Shown piece by piece: positions 23,204-32,893 of a DNA stretch of 64,000 bases (positions are counted from its first letter, which is position 1; each line of letters opens with the position of its first letter). The notes beneath the pieces were generated by a model, which was not told the DNA's origin, ran no database searches, and saw only the letters and a list, made by a program, of their open reading frames with translations. Both the position numbers and the translations under genes were made by a program. Source of the DNA: Natronobacterium gregoryi SP2 (lineage in GTDB: Archaea; Halobacteriota; Halobacteria; Halobacteriales; Natrialbaceae); NCBI RefSeq assembly GCF_000230715.2, contig NC_019792.1:3162001-3226000 (forward strand), given 5' to 3'.

Positions 23204-25450
23204 TTACGCGAGTTCGTCTTCGATCGTCGCCCGCAGTTCCCGAATCGTCGCCGCGTCGGCGGTGATCGTTCGTTCTTCTGCCGTGATCTCGAGTCGGCCG
23301 TCGTCGGTCACCGAGCCGACTTTGACGACGGGCGCAACGTTCTCGAACGCCGACGCGACGGCGTCGGGCGACTCGGTCTGGATCAGCACGCGGCCGGGCT
23401 GTTCGTGGAACAAGGGTGCCGCGAGGTCGGCGTCGGTGACGGGCAGTTCGACTGTGAGGCCGGCCTCGTCGGTCACCATCTCGGCGAGCGAGACGGCGAG
23501 GCCGCCGTGACTGACGTCGTGGACGGCACGCGTCGAGTCGTCGTCTGCAATCTCGGCGATTGCCTCGACGAGCGCGGCTGGATCGTCGGGTAGCGCGGGG
23601 AATCGATCGCTGCCGTCGAACCGGGCGAGGTACTCCGACCCGCCGAGGGCGAGGTCGCCGGCCTCGAGTCCGAGGTCGCCGACCAACAACAGATCGGTAT
23701 TCGCTTTGGGTGCGAGCGACAGTGATGGTGCGTCGTAGCCGTCTTTGGTTCCGACCAGCGCGAGCGTCGGCGTCGGTGGGATCGGTCCGGCCGCGGAGTC
23801 GTTGTACAGTGAGACGTTGCCGCCGACGACGGGTGCATCGATCGTCTCACACATGTCCGCGAGGCCGTCGACGATCCCCTCGAAGCCGCCATAGACGTCT
23901 GGCTTTTCCGGGTTGGCGCCGTTGAGACAGTTGACTGCTGCAAGCGGTGTCGCACCTTTGGCTGCGACGTTGGTCGCGTTCTCGAGAGCGACTGCACGAG
24001 CGCCCTCGTAGGGAGCCGTCGAGGTCCAGTTGGGTGCACTACCGGTGGAGATGGCGAGTCCTTGTTCGGCTTCTCGAACGGCGACGATGGCGGCGTCGTC
24101 ACCCGGCCCGACGCTTGTCCGGACCCCGACCTCGTGATCGTACTGTCGGTAAACCCACCGCTTCGAGGCCGTGTTCGGACTCGAGACAACCGTCTCGAAG
24201 GCCGCCTCTACGTCGACCTCGGGAAGGTCGGTGTCGGGCTGTTCTGGCTTCTCACTCTCGAGATCGTTCATCGGCGCGCCTTCACCGAGGAAGTGGGCAT
24301 CGACATCGACGACCGTCTCGCGCTCTCGCGGTTCGCTCTGCTCACCGCTCGAGTCGTCCGAGGTGTGTCGCGTTTCGCTATTCTCGAAGGTGCAGACGTA
24401 GTTCCCGTCAGTGACCTCGCCGATCACCGAACAGCCCAGGTCGAACCGCTCTGTGATCTCTTCGACGCGGTCGACGTTCTCGGGTTCGACTTCGTAACAC
24501 ATCCGTTCTTGGGACTCGGCGAGCAGTATCTCGAGGGCATTCATCTTCGGCTCGCGCTGGTGGACGCGCTCGAGTTCGATGTGTGCGCCGAGGCCGCCCT
24601 TGGCGACCATCTCGCTTGAGGCACCACCGAGGCCCGCAGCGCCGAGGTCGCGGGCGGACTCGATCAGGCCTTCTTCGATCAGTTGCTCGTTGGCCTCGAT
24701 GAGGAGCTTCTCGGCGTAGGGGTCGCCAACCTGGACCGCAGGGCGGTCTTCGGTTTCTGCGTCCTCCGAGAGGTCTTCGCTGGCGAAGGAGGCGCCACCG
24801 AGGCCGTCGCGGCCGGTCGCGTTGCCGACGAGGACGAGTTTGTTACCGGGTTCTTGTGCCTCGGCGGTGACGAGTCGATCCTCGTTGGTCAGGCCGATAC
24901 AGGCGACGTTCACGAGCGGGTTACCCTCGTAATCTTCGTGGAAGTCGACGCTCCCCGCGACCGTGGGGACGCCGATACAGTTGCCGTAGTGGCTGATCCC
25001 CTCGACGACGCCCTCGAAGAGGTACTTGGCGTGTTCACGGTTGAACTCGCCGAAGTACAGCGAGTCAGCCAGGGCGATCGGATAGGCACCCATCGACAGT
25101 GTGTCCCGGACGATGCCGCCGACGCCGGTCGCGGCACCGTCGAACGGATCGACGTAGGAGGGGTGGTTGTGGCTCTCGATGCCCATCGTGATGTAGGTCT
25201 CGTCGTCTGCGCGCCCGCTGGCAGGATCGTCGTCACCGTCAGCCGACGGCAAAGCGACGACTGCCGCGTCGTCGCCTGGCCCGACGACGACCTGCTCACC
25301 GTCGCTTTCGAAGGCCGAAAGCAGTGGTCTCGAGGAGCGGTACGCGCAGTGTTCGCTCCAGAGGTTCTCGAACAGCGCCGCCTCCGCCGGAGTCGGCTCC
25401 CGGCCTAGTTCCTCGACGACGAGTTCGCGGTCCGAATCGGCAAGGCTCAT
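23204..25450 (-). CDS. purL: Phosphoribosylformylglycinamidine synthase subunit PurL
   Basis: The 748-residue enzyme makes FGAM from FGAR and glutamine-derived ammonia with ATP, working with small PurS and PurQ subunits not in this window. Family signatures include [15 protein letters not shown] near the N-terminus, [43 protein letters not shown] and [15 protein letters not shown]. The length is that of the archaeal/Gram-positive PurL, not the fused bacterial form. The start at 25448-25450 is supported by the conserved N-terminus. Confidence 0.96.
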   Translation of the reverse strand: MSLADSDRELVVEELGREPTPAEAALFENLWSEHCAYRSSRPLLSAFESDGEQVVVGPGDDAAVVALPSADGDDDPASGRADDETYITMGIESHNHPSYVDPFDGAATGVGGIVRDTLSMGAYPIALADSLYFGEFNREHAKYLFEGVVEGISHYGNCIGVPTVAGSVDFHEDYEGNPLVNVACIGLTNEDRLVTAEAQEPGNKLVLVGNATGRDGLGGASFASEDLSEDAETEDRPAVQVGDPYAEKLLIEANEQLIEEGLIESARDLGAAGLGGASSEMVAKGGLGAHIELERVHQREPKMNALEILLAESQERMCYEVEPENVDRVEEITERFDLGCSVIGEVTDGNYVCTFENSETRHTSDDSSGEQSEPRERETVVDVDAHFLGEGAPMNDLESEKPEQPDTDLPEVDVEAAFETVVSSPNTASKRWVYRQYDHEVGVRTSVGPGDDAAIVAVREAEQGLAISTGSAPNWTSTAPYEGARAVALENATNVAAKGATPLAAVNCLNGANPEKPDVYGGFEGIVDGLADMCETIDAPVVGGNVSLYNDSAAGPIPPTPTLALVGTKDGYDAPSLSLAPKANTDLLLVGDLGLEAGDLALGGSEYLARFDGSDRFPALPDDPAALVEAIAEIADDDSTRAVHDVSHGGLAVSLAEMVTDEAGLTVELPVTDADLAAPLFHEQPGRVLIQTESPDAVASAFENVAPVVKVGSVTDDGRLEITAEERTITADAATIRELRATIEDELA

Positions 25451-25462
25451 TCATCTAGATGA
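25451..25462 (-). promoter_or_regulatory. 12-bp palindrome at the purL start
   Basis: TCATCTAGATGA is a perfect palindrome directly abutting the purL start codon, and a further TTCAT/ATGAA extends it imperfectly. It contains the otherwise rare CTAG. It could be an operator. The remaining interval 25463-25789 holds no recognisable gene or repeat; short open frames there look like noise. Confidence 0.35.
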
Positions 25463-25789
25463 TGAAAGTCGGCCGGTAAAGGGGTTTCTATATGCACGTT
25501 TGTGTATTATATCGGCGGCACCGGCCGGGACGCCGTCGTTCGAGAGAGCGGCGCTCGCTCGTACTTCGAGCGTCGTCGATGCCCGGCTCACTCGGCCTCG
25601 AAGCGGTTGACGCGACGCAACACGGATCGGTCCAGATGGGGCTAGAGGGTCGAAGCAGTGAGCAAGAAGACTCGTGGTGGTGTCACAGCCTCTTTGCCGA
25701 CAGCCATGAGAGACATCCGCGTCGTTGCCGTCACGAGGGCGCGGGTTCGTCGGCGTCTTCTCGTGATCGGAAAACGGAGCGACGACGAA

Positions 25790-26725
25790 TTACGTGTGAC
25801 GCTCGAGCAGGTCGTAGCTGCGTTCCCACTCGGCGTCGTCGTCGAAGTAGCGCTCGGCGAGTGGCTGGTCAGGGAGCTCGCCGACGGCCTGCTTCTCCTC
25901 GGTGTAGGACGGCCGGTCGTCGTCGACGTAATACCGGCCGGTGAGGACGGTCCCCTCGTTGAGGACGTTCTCCGTCTCGCGCATCATCTCGGCGGCTTCC
26001 TCCCGGTCGTGGATGTCGAACTCGTAGTCGTCGGACTCTTGGACGTCGACGTAGGGGACGTACTGGCGGGCGTCCTTGTTCCAGGTCGGACACTGGGTGA
26101 GGAAGTCGACGTGTGCGAAGCCATCGTGTTCGATCGCTTCCGCGATGATCTCTTTGGCCTGGTTGGGGTTGACGGCGGCGGTGCGGGCGACGTAGCTCGC
26201 ACCGGCGGTCAGCGACAGCGACAGCGGTCGAATCGGCGTCTTGGCGCTGCCCGATGGCTGGGTCTTTGACTTGTGGCCCTTCGGGCTCGTCGGCGATGTT
26301 TGGCCCTTCGTTAGCCCGAAGATTTCGTTGTTGAACACGATGTAGGTCATGTCGTGGTTCTCTCGGGCCGAGTGAATGAAGTGATTGCCGCCGATCCCGT
26401 AGCCGTCACCGTCACCACCAGCGGCGATGACCTCGAGGTCGGAGTTGGCCAACTTGGCTGCGCGGGCGACCGGCAGCGCGCGGCCGTGAATTGTGTGGAA
26501 CCCGTACGTGTCGAGATAGCTATTCAGCTTGCCGGAACAGCCGATCCCGGTGACAGTCAGGACCTCTTCGGGCGTTCTCCCGACCTCCGGAAGCGCCTGC
26601 TTCAGCGCCTTCAGGACGCTGAAGTCGCCACAGCCCGGACACCAAGTCGGCTGCGGTTCGACACCGGGCGTAAACTCCTCCCGGTCGATCTCTCGTTCTT
26701 CTTCGATTGCGTTGAATGCACTCAT
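25790..26725 (-). CDS. korB: 2-oxoacid:ferredoxin oxidoreductase, beta subunit
   Basis: The 311-residue subunit holds the thiamine diphosphate site: PTWCPGCGDF with Cys29 and Cys32, GGDGDGYGIGGNHF and the NN of IVFNNEIFGLT. With the adjoining alpha subunit it oxidatively decarboxylates a 2-oxoacid with ferredoxin as acceptor, replacing the NAD-dependent complex in haloarchaeal central metabolism. Haloarchaea have a pyruvate and a 2-oxoglutarate version; the sequence looks to me more like the Kor pair, but the substrate is not settled by motifs. It lies 2 bp downstream of the alpha gene, so they form one operon. Confidence 0.9.
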   Translation of the reverse strand: MSAFNAIEEEREIDREEFTPGVEPQPTWCPGCGDFSVLKALKQALPEVGRTPEEVLTVTGIGCSGKLNSYLDTYGFHTIHGRALPVARAAKLANSDLEVIAAGGDGDGYGIGGNHFIHSARENHDMTYIVFNNEIFGLTKGQTSPTSPKGHKSKTQPSGSAKTPIRPLSLSLTAGASYVARTAAVNPNQAKEIIAEAIEHDGFAHVDFLTQCPTWNKDARQYVPYVDVQESDDYEFDIHDREEAAEMMRETENVLNEGTVLTGRYYVDDDRPSYTEEKQAVGELPDQPLAERYFDDDAEWERSYDLLERHT

Positions 26726-26727
26726 TG

Positions 26728-28632
26728 TTAGTCACCTGCAGCAGGTTCGATTCGTACCTGTGCGGTTGGTTCGCGTTCTTCCTCGGCGACGTTGACCTCG
26801 TAGGCCTCGACGACCTCGGCGGGCTCGAAGGGGTTGCCGTTGTACTTCAGGAGGCTGGTCAACTTCTCGCCGAACCGACCGAGTTCCTTCTGGACCAGGC
26901 CGCGAAACTGGGCAGTGGCGTTCATCTCGACGACCATCGCCTCGTCGACACTCTCGAGGAACTCCGTCATCTCGGCCTCGGGGAACGGCATCATATCGGA
27001 GACGCTGATCCCCTTGACACTGTGGCCCTGCTCGTTCAGCCGCTCGATTGCTTCGGCGACGGCACCCTGACTCGAGCCCCAGGTGACGATGCCGTACTCG
27101 GCCTCTTCGGGCCCGAAGTACGTCTGTGTCGACTCGCGTTCCTCGTCGAGTTCCTCGCGGATGGACTCGAGTTTCTCGAGGCGACGGTCCATCTGGTGGA
27201 CGCGGTTGTCGGGGTCCTCGCTGATGTGGCCGACGGGGCTGTGCTCGTTGCCCGTCGCGAGGTATCGACCGCCTTTCTGACCGGGCAGCGAGCGCGGTGC
27301 GACGCCGTCCTCGGCGTCCTCGTGGTTGAACCGCTTGAACTTCCCGGAGTTGTCGTGGGCAGCCTCGGAGAGTTCTGCTTCGGTCAGCGTCGATCCCAGG
27401 TCAGGGGACGGTTCGCGGTCGAAGAACTCGACGTCGACGTTCTTGTTCTCGCCGCTGAGCTTCTGGTCGTAGATGAGCAGCGTGGGGATTTGGTAGTCCC
27501 ACGCGATTTCGAAGGCCAGTCGGGTCTGTTCGTAGGCTTCTTCGATGTTACCCGGTGCGAAGACGACACGCTGGGAGTCACCCTGGCTCGTATAGAGGAC
27601 GTGCTCTAAGTCGCCCTGTTCGGGCTTGGTCGGCATCCCGGTCGAGGGGCCGGCACGCATCGCTTCGATGAGGACGATCGGCGTTTCGGTCATCTCTGCG
27701 AGGCCGAGTGGCTCGGACATCAGGGCGAACCCGCCACCCGACGAGCCGGACATCGCCTTGACGCCGGCGTGGCTCGCACCAACCGCGAGCGCGGCCGCGG
27801 CAATCTCGTCTTCGACCTGTTCGGAGACGCCGCCCATGTCGGGAAAGTTCTGGCTGAGGATGGTGAACACGTCCGTCCACGGCGTCATCGGGTAGCCGGA
27901 GATGAACCGACAGCCGGCGTCGATGGCACCGTAGGCGATCGCGTTCGACCCGGACAGCAACGCCTGTTCGGTCTCGTGGGAGCCCTCGGGCGCACGCAGG
28001 TCGTGTTCGAAGTCGTACTCCTCCTCGATCGTCTCGTAGGCCTCGTGAAGGATGTCGAGGTTGGACTCGAGTACGTCACCGCCCATGGCGTCGGACATGA
28101 GGTCCTCGATGTGGTCCAATTCCATCTCGAGGAGTGCTGCGGTGACGCCGACGCCTGCCGTGTTCCGCATGACCTCGCGCCCGTGTTCTTTCGCGAGGCC
28201 ACGCAGATCCATCGGGTAGACGTGCCAGCCGTTTTCCTCGGCACGTTCCGCTAGGTTCAACTCCTCGACGTCGTCCTCGCTGATGAGGCCCTCGTCGTAG
28301 ACGATGACACCTCCCTCACGGAGGTCGTCCAAGTTCTCCGAGAGGGGTTTGACCTCTTCGTTACCGTAGTAGGCATCCTCGCTGGGGTTGCGGGCGAACG
28401 AGTCACCCAGGGCAAGCAGGAAGTTGTAGCCGTCTCCTCGTGACTGTACCTCCTGATCCGCGGCCCGGATCTCGACGTACGTGTGGCCGCCACGAATCCG
28501 GGATGGATAGTGGCGATGTGTGAATACGTCAAGCCCCGAGCGCATCAGCGCTTTCGCGAAATTCTGGCTCGTCGAGTCGATTCCGTCGCCGGAACCGCCT
28601 GCGATTCGCCAGATGAGTTCGTCGTCGCTCAT
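26728..28632 (-). CDS. korA: 2-oxoacid:ferredoxin oxidoreductase, fused gamma-alpha subunit
   Basis: The 634-residue subunit begins with the gamma domain (IAGGSGDGIDSTSQNFAKAL, RGGHTYVEIR) and continues with the alpha pyrimidine-binding domain (SGYPMTPWTDVFTIL, SGSSGGGFALMSEPLGLAEM). It ends with a C-terminal domain (VTWGSSQGAVAEAIERL) that helps hold CoA. The fusion is typical for haloarchaea. A TATA-like GCTTTAGG on the reverse strand (28686-28693) precedes the start by about 55 bp, with a TTGGCC/GGCCAC inverted repeat between. The 255-bp gap to the divergent E2 gene contains only these promoters. Confidence 0.92.
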   Translation of the reverse strand: MSDDELIWRIAGGSGDGIDSTSQNFAKALMRSGLDVFTHRHYPSRIRGGHTYVEIRAADQEVQSRGDGYNFLLALGDSFARNPSEDAYYGNEEVKPLSENLDDLREGGVIVYDEGLISEDDVEELNLAERAEENGWHVYPMDLRGLAKEHGREVMRNTAGVGVTAALLEMELDHIEDLMSDAMGGDVLESNLDILHEAYETIEEEYDFEHDLRAPEGSHETEQALLSGSNAIAYGAIDAGCRFISGYPMTPWTDVFTILSQNFPDMGGVSEQVEDEIAAAALAVGASHAGVKAMSGSSGGGFALMSEPLGLAEMTETPIVLIEAMRAGPSTGMPTKPEQGDLEHVLYTSQGDSQRVVFAPGNIEEAYEQTRLAFEIAWDYQIPTLLIYDQKLSGENKNVDVEFFDREPSPDLGSTLTEAELSEAAHDNSGKFKRFNHEDAEDGVAPRSLPGQKGGRYLATGNEHSPVGHISEDPDNRVHQMDRRLEKLESIREELDEERESTQTYFGPEEAEYGIVTWGSSQGAVAEAIERLNEQGHSVKGISVSDMMPFPEAEMTEFLESVDEAMVVEMNATAQFRGLVQKELGRFGEKLTSLLKYNGNPFEPAEVVEAYEVNVAEEEREPTAQVRIEPAAGD

Positions 28633-28887
28633 AGGTAAATCAGTGGCCGGTGGGCCAACCGTACCTGAGATTTCCCCTACTGAACCTAAAGCCTTTGCTA
28701 TACATTACCAGGAATCTTTCGTGAAGAATGGGCAGTCGTTCAGAATTATGCATGAAAGATTATTATTGTACTGGCGACATCCCGTGTCGATTTCCGTTCT
28801 TTGATGATCGGATCTGGGGTTGCGAGGGCACGGCTGACGCGTTTGGGTCTGCGATAGCTTTTACTCTCTATTCGCCGTAGAAACACT

Positions 28888-30705
28888 ATGGGATACATCG
28901 TTCGGATGCCAAAACTCGGCCTCGAGATGGAACGTGGCGTCCTTCTCGAGTGGCACGTCGGCGAGGGGGAGACGGTCGAGGAGGGAGCACTCGTCGCCGA
29001 GGTGGAGTCCGAAAAGAGCGTCGGCGAAGTCGAAGCCAGAGAAGACGGGGTCCTCCGGCGCACCTATCTCGAGGAGGGAAAGGAAGTGCCGCCGGGGACG
29101 CCGATCGGTATCGTCGCGCCGACCGACGACGAGATCGACGACCTCGAGGCGGAAGCGGAGGCGGACCTCGATGGCGAGGAAACCGACGCCGAAGAGACGA
29201 CGGCAGCCGAACCCACGACGGAGTCAGCCGACGCCGCCGGCGGGAGCGCCGAAACGGGAGCCGCGACCGACGACGTTCGCGCATCGCCACGTGCTCGAGA
29301 ACGCGCACAAGAACTGGGCGTCGACCTCGAGACGGTCGAGGGAAGCGGCTATCAGGGAGCGATCACGGAAGCAGACGTGGAGGCCGCCACGGATACCGAC
29401 GCGGACCCAGAAGCCGGCGAGATACAGGCGTCTCCACGGGCGCGAAAGCGCGCAGACGAACTCGGCGTGAACCTCGCAACCGTCGAAGGAAGCGGTTATC
29501 AGGGAGCGATCACGGAAGCAGACGTGGAAGCCGCAGCCGCCGATGCGGGCGAAGCAACCGCGGGAGCCGACGACAGGACGCTCGCCGAAGAACGCTCGTT
29601 CGACGGGATGCGCCGAACGATCGCAACGCGGCTGAGTGAGAGCTACCGCGAGGCCGTCCACGTGACCGTCCATCGAGAGGCCGACGTCGAGGAACTGTTC
29701 GACGCCGTCGACGCCGCAGACGCCGCCCTCGAAGCCGACGTCTCGATTCAGGATCTGCTCTTGCTCGCGGTGTCGGAGACGCTCGAGGCTCATCCGGAGT
29801 TCAACGCCACCTTCGAGGACGATGTCCACCGGCTCTGGGAGGAACACAACGTCGGACTCGCGGTCGACGTCGAGCAGGGATTGATCACGCCGGTGGTGCG
29901 TGACGTCGGCTCGAAGTCGCTGTCCGATCTCTCCGACGAGCGTCGCCGCCTCGTCGACGACGCGCTGCGTGGAGAGTACACGATGGACGACCTGCGCGGC
30001 GGGACGTTCACGGTGACGAACCTCGGCGTCCTCGGCTCCGAGTCATTCGATCCGATCATCAACCCGCCACAGATCGCGATTCTGGGCGTCAACGCCGTCG
30101 AAGAACAGCCAGTGCGTAGCGAGCGCGACGACGTCGACTGGCACCGCCACCTCCCACTCGATCTCTCGTTCGACCACCGCGTCGTCGACGGTGCCGACGC
30201 CGCCCGCTTCCTCGAGACGCTGGTCGACACGCTCGAGAATCCATGGCAGCTCTTGCCCGAGCCAGTCGACGACAGCGCCCGGGACCGGGCTGGCAAGACG
30301 GAGATGCCTGGCCGCACCGTCACTGCCACGACCGCCGACGGCATGGCCGGCCGGATCGAAGCAGGGTCCTTCGAGTGGCAGTACGACGAACCCGAGGACA
30401 GCGGCGGTACCGAGACCGGTCCGACGCCCGTCGACGTCTTCCTCGGCGGACTCGCTTCCTGTCTCTCCTTGAGCACGCGTTACCAGGCCGAGAAGCGAGA
30501 CACCGACGTTGGAACGATCTCCGTGACGACCGACGCCGACCCCGAACACGGCGCAGTCGAGTCGATCGAGGCGACGATCCACCTCGAGACAGACGCAGAC
30601 GACGACGACGTCGAACGCCTGGTCGAACTCGGCGAGCGTGGCTGTCACGTTTCGCAACTACTCCGCGCGGACCTCGAGCTAGAGCTTTCGTGGGACCGAC
30701 GGTGA
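28888..30705 (+). CDS. Lipoyl E2 acyltransferase with duplicated E3-binding domain, fused to an OsmC domain
   Basis: The 605-residue protein has a lipoyl domain (1-78; lipoylated Lys43 in VESEKSVGE), an acidic linker and two peripheral-subunit-binding domains (131-166 and 180-215; both contain EGSGYQGAITEADVEAA). The acyltransferase core (235-455) has the catalytic SFDHRVVDG, His430. A further domain (about 475-605) is OsmC-like, with Cys525 (GGLASCLSLS) and Cys586 (GCHVSQLL) placed as the family's redox pair. E2 carries acyl groups in a 2-oxoacid or acetoin dehydrogenase. Its E1 partners are encoded convergently downstream. A CTTTTACTC box (28858-28866) lies about 25 bp before the ATG. Confidence 0.88.
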   Translation: MGYIVRMPKLGLEMERGVLLEWHVGEGETVEEGALVAEVESEKSVGEVEAREDGVLRRTYLEEGKEVPPGTPIGIVAPTDDEIDDLEAEAEADLDGEETDAEETTAAEPTTESADAAGGSAETGAATDDVRASPRARERAQELGVDLETVEGSGYQGAITEADVEAATDTDADPEAGEIQASPRARKRADELGVNLATVEGSGYQGAITEADVEAAAADAGEATAGADDRTLAEERSFDGMRRTIATRLSESYREAVHVTVHREADVEELFDAVDAADAALEADVSIQDLLLLAVSETLEAHPEFNATFEDDVHRLWEEHNVGLAVDVEQGLITPVVRDVGSKSLSDLSDERRRLVDDALRGEYTMDDLRGGTFTVTNLGVLGSESFDPIINPPQIAILGVNAVEEQPVRSERDDVDWHRHLPLDLSFDHRVVDGADAARFLETLVDTLENPWQLLPEPVDDSARDRAGKTEMPGRTVTATTADGMAGRIEAGSFEWQYDEPEDSGGTETGPTPVDVFLGGLASCLSLSTRYQAEKRDTDVGTISVTTDADPEHGAVESIEATIHLETDADDDDVERLVELGERGCHVSQLLRADLELELSWDRR

Positions 30706-30792
30706 GGTAGGCGACCGATCGCCCTCGCGCCAAGAGTAGTGGAGTGAGTTCGACGGCCTGGTCTCGAAACTCGAGTCTCGACTACTCCTGTG

Positions 30793-31878
30793 CTAGGACG
30801 TTGCGTCGACATCGAACCCGCTGCGTTTCGCTCCGGCTTCGAGCGCACGTTCGACATCGACGAGTCGCGGTCCGTCCTCGAGTGGACGCAATTCGACTGT
30901 CGCGTCGGTGGCCTCGAGTTCGCGCTCGCCGTCGGCCCCGACTACGCCGTCGGGTAGCTCGAACGAGACCGAGTCGCCGGGAGCGAGTCGCTCCCACGAC
31001 TCGACCCCGATCGTCGCGAGGATGCCGGGTGCGACGACCGCACGGACGGTCCGTTCGGCCTCGTCGGGGTCGGCGAGTCTGACGGCGACGCCGCCGGGAT
31101 CGTCACCGGCCACGGGTTCGGACGTGACCGCGCCGGCGACTGCCGACAGGCCAACGTCGCCAGGGTGTGCACGCGAGACGACGCCACCGCGTAGATCGGC
31201 GGGATCGAGCAGGGCACGCGTCCCGACGAACGACCGCGACGAAAGTTCTGCCGAAGCGAGCGCAGTCAGTCGATCCCGGTCGGCTGCCCTGCCGGACCGA
31301 ACTGCTGCGTCGACTGTCCCGTGTTGCGTCGTCACGTCGTCGGTCGGGACGACACCCGTCGCGACGAGGCCAGCTGCGACGCCCGCGAGCGTCCCGTCGA
31401 CCGGCGACGGAACGACAGTGTTCGTTCCCGTCGCAACTGCGACGACCGGCACCGAGCCAATCTCGAGCGCCACGTCCCGGGTCGTTCCATCACCACCCAG
31501 AACGACGACGACGTCTGCCTCCTCGCGGAACCGAGCCGCTGCAGCCTTAGTGTCGGCCGACGATCCCTCGAGAGTCAACTCGAGCAGGCCGACCGGAAAC
31601 GCGTCACCGGCGACGGGTGACGCTTCGACGGCGTCCTGGGCGATCCCAGTCAGGGTCGGCATCGCGGTCACCTCGATTCCGTCAGCGGCGACAGTCAAAC
31701 CCTCGAGGACGCACTCGGCGACGCGGCGTTTCGCGTAGTTGTCGACGACGCTCGCCCCGCCGGTGAGTCGGCGAACGTCTCGACCCGCAGCGGGGTTGAC
31801 GACGAGCCCGACGCGGGCTCGGTTCGAGTCGGCCTCTGATTCGGCGGCCACACTGGAGTCGGAATCGGACGATCTCAC
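30793..31878 (-). CDS. ATP-NAD kinase-family protein (AcoX-like)
   Basis: The 361-residue protein contains the NAD-kinase/diacylglycerol-kinase-fold motifs LVVNPAAGRD at its N-terminus and VVVLGGDGTTRDVA around residue 130. Proteins of this subtype (AcoX) are encoded in acetoin dehydrogenase operons; their catalytic role is unclear. Translation probably begins at the GTG 31876-31878, 1 bp after the stop of the E1 beta gene; the upstream reading frame inside E1 beta is basic and unlike the family. It is the third gene of the E1 alpha-E1 beta-AcoX operon. Confidence 0.82.
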   Translation of the reverse strand: MRSSDSDSSVAAESEADSNRARVGLVVNPAAGRDVRRLTGGASVVDNYAKRRVAECVLEGLTVAADGIEVTAMPTLTGIAQDAVEASPVAGDAFPVGLLELTLEGSSADTKAAAARFREEADVVVVLGGDGTTRDVALEIGSVPVVAVATGTNTVVPSPVDGTLAGVAAGLVATGVVPTDDVTTQHGTVDAAVRSGRAADRDRLTALASAELSSRSFVGTRALLDPADLRGGVVSRAHPGDVGLSAVAGAVTSEPVAGDDPGGVAVRLADPDEAERTVRAVVAPGILATIGVESWERLAPGDSVSFELPDGVVGADGERELEATDATVELRPLEDGPRLVDVERALEAGAKRSGFDVDATS

Positions 31879-31879
31879 G

Positions 31880-32893
31880 TTACGAGATCCGTTCGATCGC
31901 CGCCCGCACGTCGTCACCGCCGGGCAAGACCTCGCTCTCCAGTGGCGGACTAAACGGCATGTGCGTGTCCGGCGTGCCGACTCGCTGGATCGGCGCGTCG
32001 AGGCTGAAAAACGCCTCTTCCTGGACTCGCGCGACGATTTCTGCGTGCGTGCCATACGAGAGTGGACTCTCGTCTGCGACGATCAGCCGCCCAGTCTTGC
32101 GGACGCTCTCGACGAGCGTCTCGGTGTCGAGCGGGTACAGCGACTGCAGGTCGATCACCTCGACCTCGAGGCCGAGGTCGTCCGCGACGCCCTCGGCGGT
32201 CTGGAGACTCTCACCGACGAGTCGCTGTGTGGCGACGACGGTGACGTCGTCGCCCTCACGCTCGACCGACGCCTCGCCAATCGGGATCGTAAACTCCTCG
32301 TCGGTCGGGACCGGTCCGGACTGTTCGTAGATCATCTTGTTCTCGAAGACGAACACCGGATCGTTCGACCGGATCGCGGCCTTCGTCAGCCCCTTTGCGG
32401 CTGCGGCGGTCCCGGGTGTGACGGCTTTCAGGCCAGGGAAGTGACCGATCCAGGTGTGGACCGTCCCCGAGTGCTGGCTCGCGGCACCCATCCCACCACC
32501 CTCGGTCGTCCGGACGGTAACTGGCATTTCTGCTTTCCCGCCGAACATGTATCGCATCTTCGCCATCTGGTTCATAATCTGTTCCATCGCGACGCCGGTG
32601 AAGTCGGAGAACATGAGCTCGACGACCGGACGCGTCCCGGTCGCCGCCGCGCCCGTCGCGGCACCGGTGAAGCCGGCTTCGCTGATCGGCGTATCCTTGA
32701 TTCGTTCGTCGTCGAAATCCTGGTAGAGGTCGCCGGTCACCTCGAGCACGCCGCCGAACTCGCCGATATCCTCGCCGATGAGGAAGACGTCCTCGTCGCG
32801 TTCGAGTTCCTCTCGTAGCGCCTGTCGGATCGCCTCTCTGACGGTCAGCTCTTCCGTTTCAGTCTCGAGTTCTTGTTCGACCTGTGCAGTCAT
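31880..32893 (-). CDS. 2-oxoacid/acetoin dehydrogenase E1 beta subunit
   Basis: The 337-residue transketolase-type subunit has EDIGEFGGVLEVT near the N-terminus, GTRPVVELMFSDF, the RTTEGGGMGAASQHSG loop and the C-terminal domain VIDLQSLYPLDTETL. It forms the alpha2beta2 E1 with the upstream gene, which it overlaps by 4 bp. In haloarchaea such complexes are encoded and transcribed, but pyruvate and 2-oxoglutarate flow mainly through ferredoxin enzymes. A branched-chain oxoacid or acetoin substrate is therefore more likely; the AcoX-like neighbour supports acetoin. Confidence 0.88.
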   Translation of the reverse strand: MTAQVEQELETETEELTVREAIRQALREELERDEDVFLIGEDIGEFGGVLEVTGDLYQDFDDERIKDTPISEAGFTGAATGAAATGTRPVVELMFSDFTGVAMEQIMNQMAKMRYMFGGKAEMPVTVRTTEGGGMGAASQHSGTVHTWIGHFPGLKAVTPGTAAAAKGLTKAAIRSNDPVFVFENKMIYEQSGPVPTDEEFTIPIGEASVEREGDDVTVVATQRLVGESLQTAEGVADDLGLEVEVIDLQSLYPLDTETLVESVRKTGRLIVADESPLSYGTHAEIVARVQEEAFFSLDAPIQRVGTPDTHMPFSPPLESEVLPGGDDVRAAIERIS

